Source: Utricularia gibba (lineage: Eukaryota; Streptophyta; Magnoliopsida; Lamiales; Lentibulariaceae). From it: a DNA stretch of 64,000 nt. The stretch lies in NCBI GenBank assembly GCA_002189035.1, contig NEEC01000026.1, positions 248,001 to 312,000 of the forward strand, written 5' to 3'. Below, piece by piece: positions 49,637-62,139 of this stretch. Below the pieces are notes generated by a model, which was given only the letters and a program-made list of their open reading frames with translations, had not been told where the DNA came from and did not search any database. Every line of letters starts with the position of its first letter. The stretch's first letter is position 1. A program made the translations under genes and the position numbers.

Positions 49637-51068
49637 TGATAAACGGTAATTTCCTAATGTCATTGCAAAAATAGAAATTTCGTTATCAAATAAATTTATA
49701 ATCCCTAATCTACACAAAATTCAAATTTAGAAAATTTGTATAGTGGATATCGGGGTCGATCACGAAGAGCTTGTGCTTGTTAAGTGTTTTAGTACATGCA
49801 TAATTTCGGATAATAGTAGGTCTTAGTGTAAGCTCGGACTAACGCTGGTAAACAAGTTCAGTAAACAAGGTAGCTAAGCAATATCAGGTCTCGATGCTAA
49901 AGGTGACAGGTACTGGTTCTAACTTAGAATAATACGAAAACGCTTTAAGGATATGTAGGTGGTGTTATGCTAAGGTTCTTAACTTAATTTACCATCTTCC
50001 TACATTCACAACTTCAAATAACCTAAGTCTACCTAGGTCATTCATCATATTTTTAGCTAAGCTAGTCCCCAATATCATAACCAACATTGCAATTAGGTCT
50101 ACCCGCATGCAAAGCATATAAAAGTAGGTCTACCCTGTTCTACTGGTTCTACCCTGGACTAACATCGACTGCTCCCATTTTTTTTTGTTGGTCTACCTCT
50201 AAACCAAGCATCTAAGTTGTGAAACTTCTTGTTTCCTCCTTAGGTCTACCCATGGTTTGTTAGAAACAAGAGTTAAAGAACACACATAAATTTCATCATC
50301 AACCCTAAGCACACACCATCCCACTTCACCTTAAGGCATCCCTAAGACTTTAGCCACTCATGCTTGGGAAATAAAACACACTTTCATTCATATAAGCTGG
50401 CAAAAATAACAGAAACATTGTAATCTAGTCTGGTACAAAAACTAGAAATGAGCTCCGGTGCTGCTCTGTACGATGGAGGCCTTCTTCCCCCTTCTGGTTG
50501 GTGTTTTTCGCATTGAGGAAGAAGCCCCCTTGCATCCCCTCGATGTTGATGTTCTTCCCGCTCTCTCTCCTTTTCAAAATAAAATTTCTCCTCTCCTTCA
50601 CTCCATTGCACTGTTCCTGATTGTCAACACTGTTTCTGACTGCCAGCACTGTTCCCGGCCTGAACTTGCAGACTGCAGGTGGCGAGTGAACAGTGCTCTT
50701 TTTCCTTCTCTGGATTTTGCGTGCTTTTTTACTTTTTCCACAAGTTTCAAGTCTGATTTTTCTGCTGAACTCCCTGCTGAACTTATTGAAATATTAGTAA
50801 CAAAGGTTGTGGATTAAATCAAAGGATTTAGTCCACTTTTTAGCACAAACACACAAAGTTAACTTAAACACACATAAACATAAAAAAAAAAACACATTCA
50901 TCTAACCAAAACCATAATAAAATATAACTATTTTGTATTATAAAATTCAGGAAAAATGTTTGTCATCACTTCAGTTTTAATATAACTATCTAGGCAATAA
51001 AACTTAATTTTTGTAGCACAATATGAATCTTTTTCATGTACTTAATAACTCAAAAATATGTGCTATCA
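49637..51068 (-). repeat. 5' LTR of the Athila-like element (subfamily A type)
   Basis: Starts TGATAAACGG and ends TGCTATCA on the plus strand. It is collinear with LTR A1 (54-1,438) over most of its length ('ctaggtcattcatcatattt', 'ccttaaggcatccctaag'). It also holds the 'aataaaacttaatttttgtagca' block present in the 3' LTR. Confidence 0.8.
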
Positions 51069-52500
51069 ATGCTAGAAATTACAGATATTGGTTCTAATAC
51101 AAACTGATTCTAAGATACCTTAAGGGTATGTAGGTGGTGTGATAGTAAGATGCCTAATTTAATACTATTTTTCTCTACTCACAACTCCAAATAGCCTAAA
51201 TCTACTCAGGTCATTCATCATGTTTTCAGCTAAAATAGTCCCCAATATCATCACCAACTTCGCAATTTGACCTACCTGGTTCTATTGGTTCTATCTTGCA
51301 CTAATACCTACTGTCCCCACCTTAATTTGTCAGTTTACCTCTAAATCAAACATCTATGTTGTGAAGCTGTTCATTTCCCTCCTCAGGTCTACCCATGAAA
51401 TGATAGAAAAAAATCTAACAAACAATGATGAATTATATTATGAACTCTAGACCCACACCTCTATACTTTACCTTAAGTCATCCCTACGATTTTAATTACT
51501 CATACCTGGAAGATAAAACATAATATCATTCAGATAATGTGGTGAAAATAACATAAGCGTTGTAATCAGTTATAGAAACTCAAAACATTCAGTAAACGAA
51601 AAGAAGGTAATGATTGTTCTAATGCCCGTTTGCTACTGTTCACGGCTAGGAAAAGTAGCGCTAAATTAGGTCTTGGTGTTGTTCTTTAGATTGGAGGGTC
51701 TCCCCCCTGAGAATCCCCTTCTTCCTCTTTCTGGTTCAATATTCGTTGTGTTGGAGAAGCCCGTGTGTGTGTGATGTTGGAGCTCTGTTCTCTACTATGG
51801 GGTCTCTCTCTCCTCCAAAAAATTGATCTCCCTTTCTTTACTCCATTGCACTATTTCTAACACCAATACTGTTTTCAACTTGAACTTGCAGACTATAGGT
51901 GCAGAACATTGCTCTTTGTCTCCCTTCAGATGTTGCGCCCCTTTAATTAAAACATCAATAACTTAATTAAAACATCCCATAGTCCGATTTTGCTACTAGT
52001 CTTCCTACTGAACTTAATTAAAACATCAATAACTAAGGTGGTGGACTAAATCAAAGGATTTAGTCCACTTTTTAATATAAACACAAAATTAACATAAACA
52101 ATACATAAAACATGAAAAACCACACAAAACTAACCTAAACCATAGTAAAACATAACAATTTTTCATTATAAAATGCAAAGAAAACGTGTGTCATCATTCA
52201 CTCAACTCTTTGTCTTAAAACTATAACGTGGAAAATAGCACGAGATGACCTAAGTTTACCCAGACCAATCTCTATCATTTTTCATAAGATTGATAAGACT
52301 AGGCCTCTTCGATCATATTGATCTTTGATGGTTAGAAAATTCTATAGATGTCGTATGTTTAAATGTTTTCTCCATTAAAAATAATTTATTAATTGAACAA
52401 ATAAACCACATTTCATTTACAAAAAAAAATAATATAGTAGTACTAAATCTAGATAAATCCACAAAGATCAAATAATTTTTAGTTGTTGGCCCTATGTATA

Positions 52501-53248
52501 TGTTAAATTTCATTTTATATATATTTATTATGTATTATTATATGCTAATTTAGGATTAACTTAATTGTTAACTTAATAAATATTTTATTTTATTAGAAAA
52601 TTATATTATTATTATTTGTCTATATTTTTGTGTTGTTTTTCATGTATTTTCACCCAAAGTGGCAGCAATCTTAAAGTGTTGTAGAAGACAAAACACTAGC
52701 ATTTCATGACTTACATGTGACTTGGATCTATTGTGGACGGAAGACCGACATTGTATATGACCCATGACTTACACTATGTCAAAGTTTGCAGTAATGATTA
52801 TTGGCAATAGTTGGGCATACATGCAAAATTTGGTTTTGAAGGCAATCGATGACAATCTTCTTGTACTTTCAATAATCTAAAGGGGAACCACATAAGGCTA
52901 TTTCCATGCTTCCTTGTCTATCAGAATGTAAGAGAGAATATGCTATTCCTTGCTCCTATAACCAATAATTCGAAAAGAATCAGCGAAAATTGAGATGAGA
53001 ATAGACAACGGAGGAAACAAAATCTCTTTCTCAAAAATTGTTTTCATTAGTCAAGGTACATTACGTACATTGTACTTTGTATTCCAGTCTTTCAAAACTA
53101 TTTTTATAAACCTATGACAATTTGTAAAAGTTTAGCACAAAATTTTTTTCGCAAATCTCAACTTCTTGAGATCAACATTCATACTATGTTTATTTGTGTT
53201 TTACATTTTTTATTATTAAAAAATTTATGGAGGAAACGACATGCAATA
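52501..53248. repeat. Solo LTR family C (C2) with TSD gtata
   Basis: Begins TGTTAAATTTC. The end is decayed (CATGCAATA for CATAACA), but the flanks gtata (52,496-52,500) and gtata (53,249-53,253) match exactly. It is collinear with C1 at 12,793-13,677. Confidence 0.82.
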
Positions 53249-53807
53249 GTATAAGTTGGATTAAATAAAGGATATGTTTGGAAGTGAGTTTCTACTCTAA
53301 CTAAAATTAACAAAAGATTTCTACTTGTTTCTAAATTAAAAGTCGAAAATAATATACATAAATTGGCATTTTAAGGCACAAACAATGGTCATTACACTTA
53401 ATTCGAAATCAAATTGTGCATGAATGTACTAAAATTCATAGGGTATTAAAAATGCATGTGAAAACAATAACGAAATTGATACGACCAACACATTCATATG
53501 ATGAAAGCATTCAAATATATTGACCATTAAAAATGCGAAATGGATGCACATTCAGGAAATAAAATGCAAGAAATAGAATTTTTGAGAAAAGTAGAGTGTT
53601 TATTCCGTTCTCCAGTTCAATTGTTCTCTCTATCTTCTTCTCAAACTATAGGTTCCCAAGACTCCTTGTCTTTCATTTAAATTTCAGCTGCACTTCTGGA
53701 AATCAAAGATTACTTCCAGTGTCATGCTTGAATGCCTCTTCCTTCGTCTTTTCTTGCACTCCAATCGAAAAAATGCTATCTAGAGAGAAAATCTCTTTGA
53801 AACAGAA
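53249..53807. other. A/T-rich spacer, no genes
   Basis: No coding sequence or bounded repeat recognised. Confidence 0.5.
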
Positions 53808-55880
53808 GAATTTAGTATTAAGTCGTCCAATTTAAGATTTATATTTATAGGTATTTGATTTTATTAGAAAATTCCAATGTTTATATTTTGTACATATTTT
53901 GTTGTTTTTTTCGTGCACTTTCACCCAAAATGTCAGGAGATAGGCTTAAACTGTTGTAGGAGACTAGACTTATGGCATGTCAGAGTCTGCAACAATGATT
54001 AAGCGCTTATTTACACGTATGGAAAAGCTGGTGGCACATGCAAGACATAAAAAATGATGGAAGGGGAGCAGAGAAGTTAATGCACGTGAGGGAGTAAATT
54101 AAAACCAACTTAGAAAACTTGTTTTCGAACTTTCGACACCTTTTTCGCACTTTGTCTCTAGACTTAGAACTTTGAGTTCTTCCTCTCCTCCAAGGGAAGA
54201 AGAACACTTTTGCTTTCCATTTTTATTTTCTGTTTTCATGGCTATTCGTGGCTAAACTTTTTTAGTTTATGTGAGTAGATGAAATTTACTTCCAAGTCTT
54301 GAACATTAATCATGGTTCTTTACTGAATTCATTCTGGATTTTACAAATTTCCACGCAACTTGTTGTAGTCTTTCTGTAACGTCTCCTAGTCACGATACAT
54401 GATGATAACACATATTTTTGAGTGGCTCAATGCATGGAATTTACTCATTTTATGCTACAAAAAATTAAGCTTAATTGCCTGTTTCTATATTTTTGCACAT
54501 AAGTACCGTAGGAGTGCACTTTTAGTCTTAGGTGGGACTAAATTTGCGATTTAGTCCCAACCTTCTAACAGTTCCTTTCGAGCAATGTAGCATGGGTCGC
54601 AACACAAATCCCAAGGAGCCGAGTATGAATAGTGTGGTGGCAGGAAATGTGATAGAAGTCTGAAGAAGAGTACACACAAAGTCCAAGGAGGTGAAAAAGG
54701 AAGATTTTGGACAAAAAGGGAGAAAAGGTGGAGAGAGAGGGAGATCTCCCTTTGGAGACTCAAGAGAAGTTTCTGGAGATTTTTCTAGAGGAAGAAGAAG
54801 GAGGGGACGACGAACCAAAAGAACACAGCTTCTTTTGAGAAATTATTTTCGTTCTTCATGTTTACTATTCCTAGTTAAGACTAGATTTGGATTTCCTGTG
54901 TGAATGAAGCTTTTGTCCTACTTTTGCTTCATATTGCTCGTTGTTGTTTAGCATTTGTAGCCAAGATGTTGCTTAGTATCTGCTATGAAGGTGTTTTACC
55001 TTCCATTACCATGAGTAGCTAAGCACTTAGAGGGGGATGCCTTGGGGTGAGAAGGGGAGAAATATGCTAATCCATCTTTAGACCTCATAAATCATAAGTC
55101 ACACTATTTCTTTAGCAAACCAGGATAGATCCAGGAGGGGGAGGTAGTGAAACCCAACTAACAATCCTAATTAGAGGTAGACCAAAGATTAGGGGGAAAA
55201 ACAAGAATCCGGGTAGACCTAGATCTTGTGAGTTAGTTGAATGATTTTTTATTTATGTGAGCTTGTTTAGTGATATGCATACATCCCCTAGGAGTCCCAA
55301 GGCATCACCCATTCCATTCCAGAAACTACCGAATCCAAACTTGTTACTTTTCTTTACTGTATTTCGTTGTAGTCCTGACTTAGTCCTAGTTAAGACCAAT
55401 TTTACCAACGTGACACTGATTTCATGCTTTGGCTAATCACTTGACAAGCACCTGCTCTTCGTGTTCGACCCTAATCACTATGCTCATAATTGCTTTATGC
55501 TTGAATGTGGGTTAGGTTATAAATTTATTTGATAGGAAAATTTGCATTTAACGACATTGCATAATTTTTCGTTTATCACATGAATAGCAGGCCACTCGTG
55601 AATTTTGAAGAAGAGCAAGGTGAAGAGGATCATCTCAAACCCTACCGGTTTAAGGGAAGTAGCGAATTTTTTGTACCGAGGTACTACGACAATAGATAGG
55701 TAGTGACCTCGTATTCGTCACTGGTCATTGGCCATAGCAACGCACACATGCAGAATTTGATTTTGATAGCAATCGATGGCAATCCTCTTGTCTTCTCAAT
55801 CATTCAAGGGGGAACCACATGAGTCTATTCTCGTGCCTCCTTGTCAATCGAATATGACAGCTGTACAAGTAAGCTTAGAC
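53808..55880. repeat. Family C LTR remnant (C3), interrupted
   Basis: The left part at about 53,808-54,120 ('tttagtattaagtc...gttaatgcacgtgagg') and the right part at about 55,720-55,880 ('gcaatcgatggcaatcctct...ggggaaccacatgagtctattctcgtgcctcc') match consecutive parts of C1. The 1.6 kb between them includes the solo LTR at 54,403-55,578 and other inserted sequence. Both outer ends are truncated. Confidence 0.7.
54403..55578 (+). repeat. Complete solo LTR subfamily B with TSD catga
   Basis: Starts TGATAACACATATTTTTG and ends CGTTTATCA. The flanks catga (54,398-54,402) and catga (55,579-55,583) are a perfect target duplication. It is the least decayed copy of this family and defines the others at 2,375, 3,830 and 7,028. 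Confidence 0.93.
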
Positions 55881-55883
55881 TTG

Positions 55884-57073
55884 AGGTCAACAAAGTTATC
55901 TTGATCTTAAGCTTGCATTTTCAATCATTACCAATGGGACCCTAATTATGGCTCGCCTAGTATGGATGAGAAGGGATGTGACTCCTTAAGGTTGGAGGTA
56001 ATTGATCGATCAATAAAGGATTCATCACTCATGTTAGATATGAGATCTTATCTCAAGTAATTGCAACAAAGTCTAACAGTAAGTCCTAGGCCCAGGATAA
56101 TGACACTCGAAGTGTTTGAGTGGGTCATTGAATGTTAATGCTTGAATGCAATTATAAGTTCGATACATCAGACACACACCCATATTTTGAGATCAAATGA
56201 GATATAAGTATGATGAAAGTTGTTTATTACATGGTGGCTGGTCATAGAAAGGCTCAATCAGTTTACCTGGTTATTCTTACATCTTGAGGATCATGATATG
56301 TTGCTAGACATCACTTATGATCGATAATGATGGATTTGATTAATTAAAAGTTAATTAATAAATCCATTATTACACCTTTGATTGAAAAAACCTATAGAGT
56401 CACACACAATAGTGGAGTCACTCATCGATATAAAATAGAATGACACAATTATATGAGATGTAATTGGTAAAGTGGATAAATTAAATGCAGATTTATTTTG
56501 AGATTAATATTGATTAAACTCAAAATAAAAGATCTGATATAAATAAGATTTGGAACATATATGTATCTCCACAAGATAAGATCTTTATGGAGATTTGATT
56601 TGATATGTTACAAAATGTCTATCAGAAAGATTTGATTTGTAGAGATCTTCCAACATCTTCATGCTCTTTGAGATTGATCTTCCAAAATCAAAAGGCAAGC
56701 ATGACAGAATTGTTTGATGGATGCTCACTCCTTATTACCCATGAAATGGAGCTTCCAACCGAATTTCCTACCTGTCCCAAGCTCCTGCCGTGCTACAACC
56801 AGTGAAAAAAACCTCATGATTGCGCAAGCTTGCTGAAACTAGTGGATCACTTGCGCAAGTTTACTGACTCGCCTACATTCAGGTATTGAGCGATCCTCTT
56901 TTCATTTCACCCTCCTCTGATAGATTTCTTTTGTTGAGCGCATTGAGTGACCTGTGAGGAGTAGTTACGTGCAAGGGGAGCTAGTGGATGGTGTAATATT
57001 GAATAACTCATGCATTTTGCTAGCCTTAATTCTATTTGCAATTTACTACTTTGGAGGAAAATACCTTGAACAA
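55884..57073. other. Repeat-derived spacer
   Basis: No gene. The part to about 56,600 ('gtcacacacaatagtggagtcactc', many short direct motifs) looks like an LTR of another family, but I could not find its ends. 56,600-57,073 precedes the Athila 3' signature and is probably the element's decayed 3' internal region. Confidence 0.4.
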
Positions 57074-57110
57074 TTGCTTGAGGACAAGCAATATCTAAGT
57101 GTGGGGGTGT
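57074..57110 (+). other. Athila 3' signature and polypurine tract
   Basis: 'ttgcttgaggacaagcaa' followed by 'aagtgtgggggtgt' is the conserved motif found just upstream of the 3' LTR in Athila elements. The G-rich stretch would prime plus-strand DNA. The LTR starts next at 57,111 (TGATAAGTG). Confidence 0.8.
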
Positions 57111-57780
57111 TGATAAGTGATTTTGTGTCATTCCAAAACATGTTCTTCCACTACTCTTGAATGTTGTTTTTACTTATCTTAGACCTCACTTTCTCATTAT
57201 TCTCAATTGATTTTGCATCTTTCACACTACTTTGATCTTTTTGGAGAGAAAGTGTATTTTATGGATTTTTAGGATACTTTTGGATCAATTTGAGGAGAAA
57301 TCAAGACCTACCAAATTATGGACTTGATGGACCACGAATCTCAACCCAACACTCGGTCAACTGATGAAAATTTGGTCCAAGATTCATGGATAAAGCAGAG
57401 ATATGAAGATGATCTTCGAAGATTTGAATAAAAGATTTGGATAGAATGTAGGCAAATTTTAAATAATTAGAAGTAAAAGTTTGAGTATAAATTACAAATG
57501 ATTGAAAGTCAAGGTAATCTATAATAAGTAATTTTAATTTCTACTTTAAATTATAAGTCAAAAATTAAATTGTGCAGACTATATCATTACACTTAATATC
57601 TTGTCTTGACAAAAATAGAATGTGTAAACTTTCATGCAATAAGCACTACATTTTTCGTGTTCGACCCTAATTCTATTATATGCTTACATTTGATTTGTGT
57701 TTAATTGAGTTTAGGTTTTATAAATTTATTTGCAATTTATACAATGAAAAGAAAATTCCCCTTTATGATCACATATTACA
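57111..57780 (+). repeat. Athila 3' LTR (family E), end uncertain
   Basis: Follows the polypurine tract. The first 310 bp match, in reverse complement, the segments 60,140-60,377 and 60,897-61,002. The last part ('cgtgttcgaccctaa...ttataaatttatttgc') is shared with the ends of subfamily B LTRs. The right boundary is not clear. Confidence 0.65.
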
Positions 57781-60139
57781 TTGGATGCTCTTTCACCCTT
57801 CTTACAATGATGACTCTGATATCAATCTTGTATGGGTAACCTAGAATAAAGCAATATTCTATCTCTTATCCTCATGATTGCAAAATTGATTCGGGTAATA
57901 AAATTCAAATTTCTAATCCCATCTAAGTACTTAGTTTTGAAAGTACCCTCAAAGTAGGATTAGAAGTGATCTTATGTGGATGGTTTAAAACATTTTATTA
58001 GCATACCAAATGAGGGGAGTTTTTATTAATCTACTTGCACCATTTTATTCATACAAACTAAATGCGCTTTTAGGTCTAATAATATGTAAAAATATAGAAC
58101 TACCTTTAATTAGTTCTACTCATTTCTATAAAAAATACAAGCTATTTTACTCATTCTGATTATTTGGTATATCTCCAAATCAGATGTCTAAGTTGCATTT
58201 GCTATTCTTTTGGCCTTTGTTGCAATAAGATAACAAAGTATGCTGAAATACAGATAAAAAACAAGAGACATAATCCTCAAAGCACCCTTGTACCCTAAAG
58301 CATCTCTAACATTTAGTTACATATGTTGAATGAGGAAATTACAATATTATAAATTGAAAGTAGAGTTGAGAATCTTAATTGATTGAAATACATAAAAAAA
58401 ACAAAGCTTAATTCTAGTTCTCGATTGGAAGAGTATTGTAAAACTAAGTTTGATACTAAAAGAGCTCCAATTAAAGTCTTCTGAGTTTGAAAGTAGTGTA
58501 GAAGTTTGATACTTCTAGTTTAATCCAATTTTAATAATAAAGATATAAACAATATTGAAATTATCAAGATATTTCAAAGCATGACAGAAATAATTTGTTT
58601 TCCTATTGAATAAATTAATTTTATAAAATAAAAACTTTAAAAAATATATATTAACAAGAATAAATGACATACTTGTCAACTTTCAAATGGTATTACATGC
58701 ATAACTTCTTAAAGCATTTGTGTATTCAAAACCTGATGATTAAATACGAAAAATCATTATAGATAAATTGATTCCACTTCAAAAAAAGATTTATTCTAAC
58801 AAGAGATTGAAAATACTCATAATTTCCAGAAACCTAAATAATGAATACTCATAATCACAAACTAACACTTATTAATTATCCCTGGTTTTTTAGTTACTCA
58901 AAATTGAGATTTTAGATAATGGCCACTATGTTACTTGTGTGTGATAAAAGTGGTCATTATATGAACACTATTAAAAAAATGTTCATCTTTTAATTTTTCA
59001 ATAAATAAATAGATATTTTTTCTAGCATTTTATTATTTTATTATATATGTAAATGTAGTAATTGTACAAGTTAATGGAAACTATCAAATTTACATAAATA
59101 AAAATCGTATCCATAGAATTTATTATTTTGATTTTTGTAAAGAAAGGACAGCTTAAAAAGAACCAAAAATAGAAAAAAAGATAGATTTCAAATTAATATA
59201 GAAAACTAGACTTAGATCCAGATCCCACCTTACTAACTCGTTCATGTATATGTCGACTTTGAAAACTAAATTGATTGGATAAAATTTAGGATGTTATTCA
59301 AGAGTAATGCTATTCAATAATCATTATATGACCTCTCCTTGTTTTTTGAGATTATATAATCAACCACTCAACAAAATAAATTTCATCTTTTATCATAACC
59401 TATGTTTCGTTGCATTCGATCATAACCCCAACAACTCATGCTCTCGTAAAAAGATTAATGCAAATATTAGAATTTTTTTTTTCAAAACAATGACTCAAAA
59501 AACCGAAAACAAAGTGAAAGATTGGTTTTAAAACTATAAAAAAAGTGGCTTTGTATATAGAATCCACCTTGCTTAAAACTCGCTCATGCCTGTGTATGTA
59601 AACCTTGAGTAGTGAGTTGCTTGCACAAGTTTTGGGGGATGTTATTTTAAAATACTGTTACTCGATGACCGTCATAGCATCGTACCTCATTTAGTGGGAT
59701 TATAGAATCAATGACACCATCAAATCTATTTCACACCCAAATCTAACCTCTTCACCTTACATTTTGTACACAGATTAGATATAATGTATATTACCAACGA
59801 CGTTCGATTGATCCCTTCTTCTTAGGTGCTTAAGGCTAACCTTTAATTATCTCACTCTTATTTTGGGTTATTGATACTTAAGAGCATGTTGGTAAAGAAA
59901 ACATTACGAAAAATAGAATCAAATCTCAAATTACATGTCAAAAAAAATTTAATTAAAAAAAGTAAAAAAGTCACATGCACTAGAATTGTGCCAGCAAGGC
60001 TTCATTGTAGATCTTTAGCCGCAAGTCTTCACATGCGAAAGTTTGACTCTAACATCAAAATAGATACAAAAATAGGAAAAATACAAAGGAAAAGTGGTTA
60101 AAAGATGTCTTTAATGGTTGAAAGATTGAGATATTTATA
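57781..60139. other. Degenerate LTR-derived and A/T-rich DNA
   Basis: 58,010-58,350 is recognisably a decayed subfamily A LTR ('catctaagttgcatttgc', 'ccctaaagcatctctaac'). The rest is A/T-rich with no gene seen. Confidence 0.45.
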
Positions 60140-61002
60140 GGAGAGCATATTCAAGTTTTCGTATTGAACTTGCTTGATGGGCTTCTATAAGGTCTTCTAT
60201 CTAAGTATTCCAAGATTATCTTCAAATCTTTATCCTATTCAAGAATCTTGAATCAAATCTTTATCATTTAACCGAGTCTTGGACTGAGATTCGTAGCCCA
60301 TCAAGTCCATAATTTGGTGATTATTGATTTATTCTCAAATTGATCCAAAAATACTCTAAAAATTCAGAAAATACATTTGATGGGGTACAAATTGGATGAG
60401 GATAATTGGCCTCTGGAAAACTACCAAAAGGTGCTCTGACGAGATAGCGCCTGCCGACAAAATGATATGTGTCAGAGACATAGTCTGAAAAGCGGCCGAA
60501 TTACGGCAGAGCAGGCAACGATTTGCTGAGAAGCCGGATCATAGTACAGGTGCAGAAAGCAACCGGCAACCACAAGAGTCAGACTTCGGTCAGATCGATC
60601 TCTTCTATAAGTAGGAGAAATTCTGAACAAAAAAAGGGGTTCGATCCTAAAGTTTCCAACTTGTATTTTCTCCCCTCATCTCTATCTAGTGAAGATTCTC
60701 TTCGGTGAGCTCTGATAGCTCCGTGGTTTTCCCGTCCTTCGGCGGTTTTCACGTAAAAAGTCTTCACCTCTCTTTATTTCAGTAAACCGCATCAAATCAT
60801 GCATTGAAACCGTACCCGGATCCGACACATCCGGACATTTTCACGAATTAAAGATCGGTTCTAATTCCAGTGTCGATTTTCACCCTTAACAACACTTTAT
60901 CTCCAAAAAGATCAAAGTAATATGAAAAATGAAAATTAATTGAAAAAAATAAGAAATTGGAGTTTAAGATAAATAAAAACAACACTCAAGAATAATGTAA
61001 TT
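60140..61002 (-). repeat. Inverted family E LTR fragment, split by a Tat solo LTR
   Basis: 60,140-60,377 plus 60,897-61,002 are the reverse complement of 57,150-57,420 in uninterrupted order ('catcaagtccataatttgg', 'ctcaaattgatccaaaa', then 'ccaaaaagatcaaagta'). Confidence 0.82.
60378..60891 (+). repeat. Solo Tat-type LTR with near-perfect TSD
   Basis: Starts TGATGGGGTAC and ends CACCCTTAACA (514 bp). The flanks acatt (60,373-60,377) and acact (60,892-60,896) differ by one base; the uninterrupted relative near 57,250 shows the target as acact. It has a 'ttctataagtaggag' promoter-like stretch near 60,602. Confidence 0.9.
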
Positions 61003-61219
61003 TTCTGAAGGTTCCCTAAAGTCGGAGAAGATTTCCGTCAAAAGGGGCTTTCAGCTGTTCCCTGCTGATGACCATAAGACCGAGGTCTTGCACGCCGATG
61101 CTTCCTTCGTGGACAGAATTGGTGGCCATGTTATTTTCCACCATGATCGATGTTTGGTGAGCGACTTCTATGGATTTCTCGAGTGGGACAATAGATTTGC
61201 CCCACGGTGGACGCCAAAA
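61003..61219 (-). pseudogene. Tat element leader and gag N-terminus
   Basis: On the minus strand the LTR end is followed by TTTTGGCGTCCACCGTGGGGC, the primer-site region typical of Tat elements. An ATG frame then begins VENNMATNSVHEGSIGV. The sequence breaks off at 61,003 against the family E LTR. Confidence 0.7.
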
Positions 61220-61741
61220 TGTTAAGGGTGAAAATCAGTATCCGAGATGAGGTCGATTTTTGGGTTATAGGTGTAGCCGGAAATATCGCATCTTGTTATA
61301 CTTTTTGTGATTTGTTCGATTTAATCAGCAGAAATAAGGGTGGACGGAGATTTTTACGTGGAAACCGCCTTAGGACGGAAAAACCACGGAGCTATCGGAG
61401 CTCGTCGAGGAAAGTCTTTACTGGATGGTGGTGGTGAGGAAAGAACACAGGCTGGGGGGAGGGACTTGGAATTGAACCCTTATTCTGTTATGATTTCTTC
61501 TATTTATAGAAGAGGTCGACCTGTGCGAGTCTTGAATCATGCAGATGTCAGTTGCTTTCTGCGCCTGCTATGTGATCTCGCTTGTCAGATATCAGCCGCC
61601 TGCTCTGCCGTATTTCGGCCGCTTTTCAAATTGTGCCATACGGCTACCACTGTTAGAATTGTAACACATATCAGTCTGTCGACTGGCGTTATCCCATTAG
61701 ATATCCCATTAGATTATCTTCAACCTATTTATACCCCATCA
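61220..61741 (-). repeat. Tat-type 5' LTR, inverted relative to 60,378-60,891
   Basis: Plus strand reads TGTTAAGGGTG...TACCCCATCA, the reverse complement of the solo LTR's ends. The interior also matches in reverse complement ('ccgtatttcggccgcttttc', 'cacggagctatcggagctc'). Confidence 0.9.
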
Positions 61742-61898
61742 TTCAGCCCCTCTGATTTACTGACATTGGCCTTTTCAAGGCAAGTTGGTGGATCAGAATC
61801 AATACTAACCGATTTTTGGCATGCCGCTTTTCATGGGTGAGTCTCAAGCCGATTCAAACCGATTTCTACGCCACGCGTCGCCTCTTGAGCGTGCCAAG

Positions 61899-62139
61899 CA
61901 GAAATAAGGATGGACGGAGATTTTTACGTGGTAACCGCCGTAGGACGGAAAAACCACGAAGCTATCGGAGCTCGTCGGGGAAAGTCTTTACTAGATGGTG
62001 GTGGTGAGGAAAGAATACAGGCTGGGGGGGAGGGACTTGGAATTGAACCCTTATTATGTTATGATTTCTTCTATTTATAGAAGAGGTCAACCTGTCCGAG
62101 TCTTGAATCATGCAGATGTCAGTTGCTTATACCCCATCA
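61899..62139 (-). repeat. Partial Tat LTR, near-identical repeat of 61,319-61,553
   Basis: About 235 bp repeated in the same direction with only about ten differences, then a jump to the LTR end (tataccccatca), so the interior after 'gtcagttgct' is deleted. It abuts the Tat pol fragment. Confidence 0.9.

Larger units (their letters stand above)
44134..51068 (-). mobile_element. Athila-like Ty3/gypsy element with mismatched LTRs
   Basis: Runs from TGATAAACG (44,134) to TGCTATCA (51,068), flanked by acgct (44,129-44,133) and atgct (51,069-51,073), a target duplication with one change. On the minus strand: 5' LTR 51,068-49,637, gag, protease, reverse transcriptase, RNase H, truncated integrase, then the 3' LTR. 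The two LTRs share their ends and some blocks but are clearly different in the middle (subfamily A-like versus B-like). The integrase C-terminus and the outer end of the 3' LTR are deleted at about 45,177-45,205. No functional reading frame remains. Confidence 0.85.
43886..52196 (-). repeat. Solo LTR A3, split by a 6.9-kb element, TSD ttcac
   Basis: The head (43,886-44,133) and tail (about 51,069-52,196) together reproduce a subfamily A LTR of about 1.37 kb, in order and without overlap. The flanks ttcac (43,881-43,885) and ttcac (52,197-52,201) are a perfect target duplication. The first bases are decayed (TAACAAACG for TGATAAACG). Everything between is a later insertion. Confidence 0.82.
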
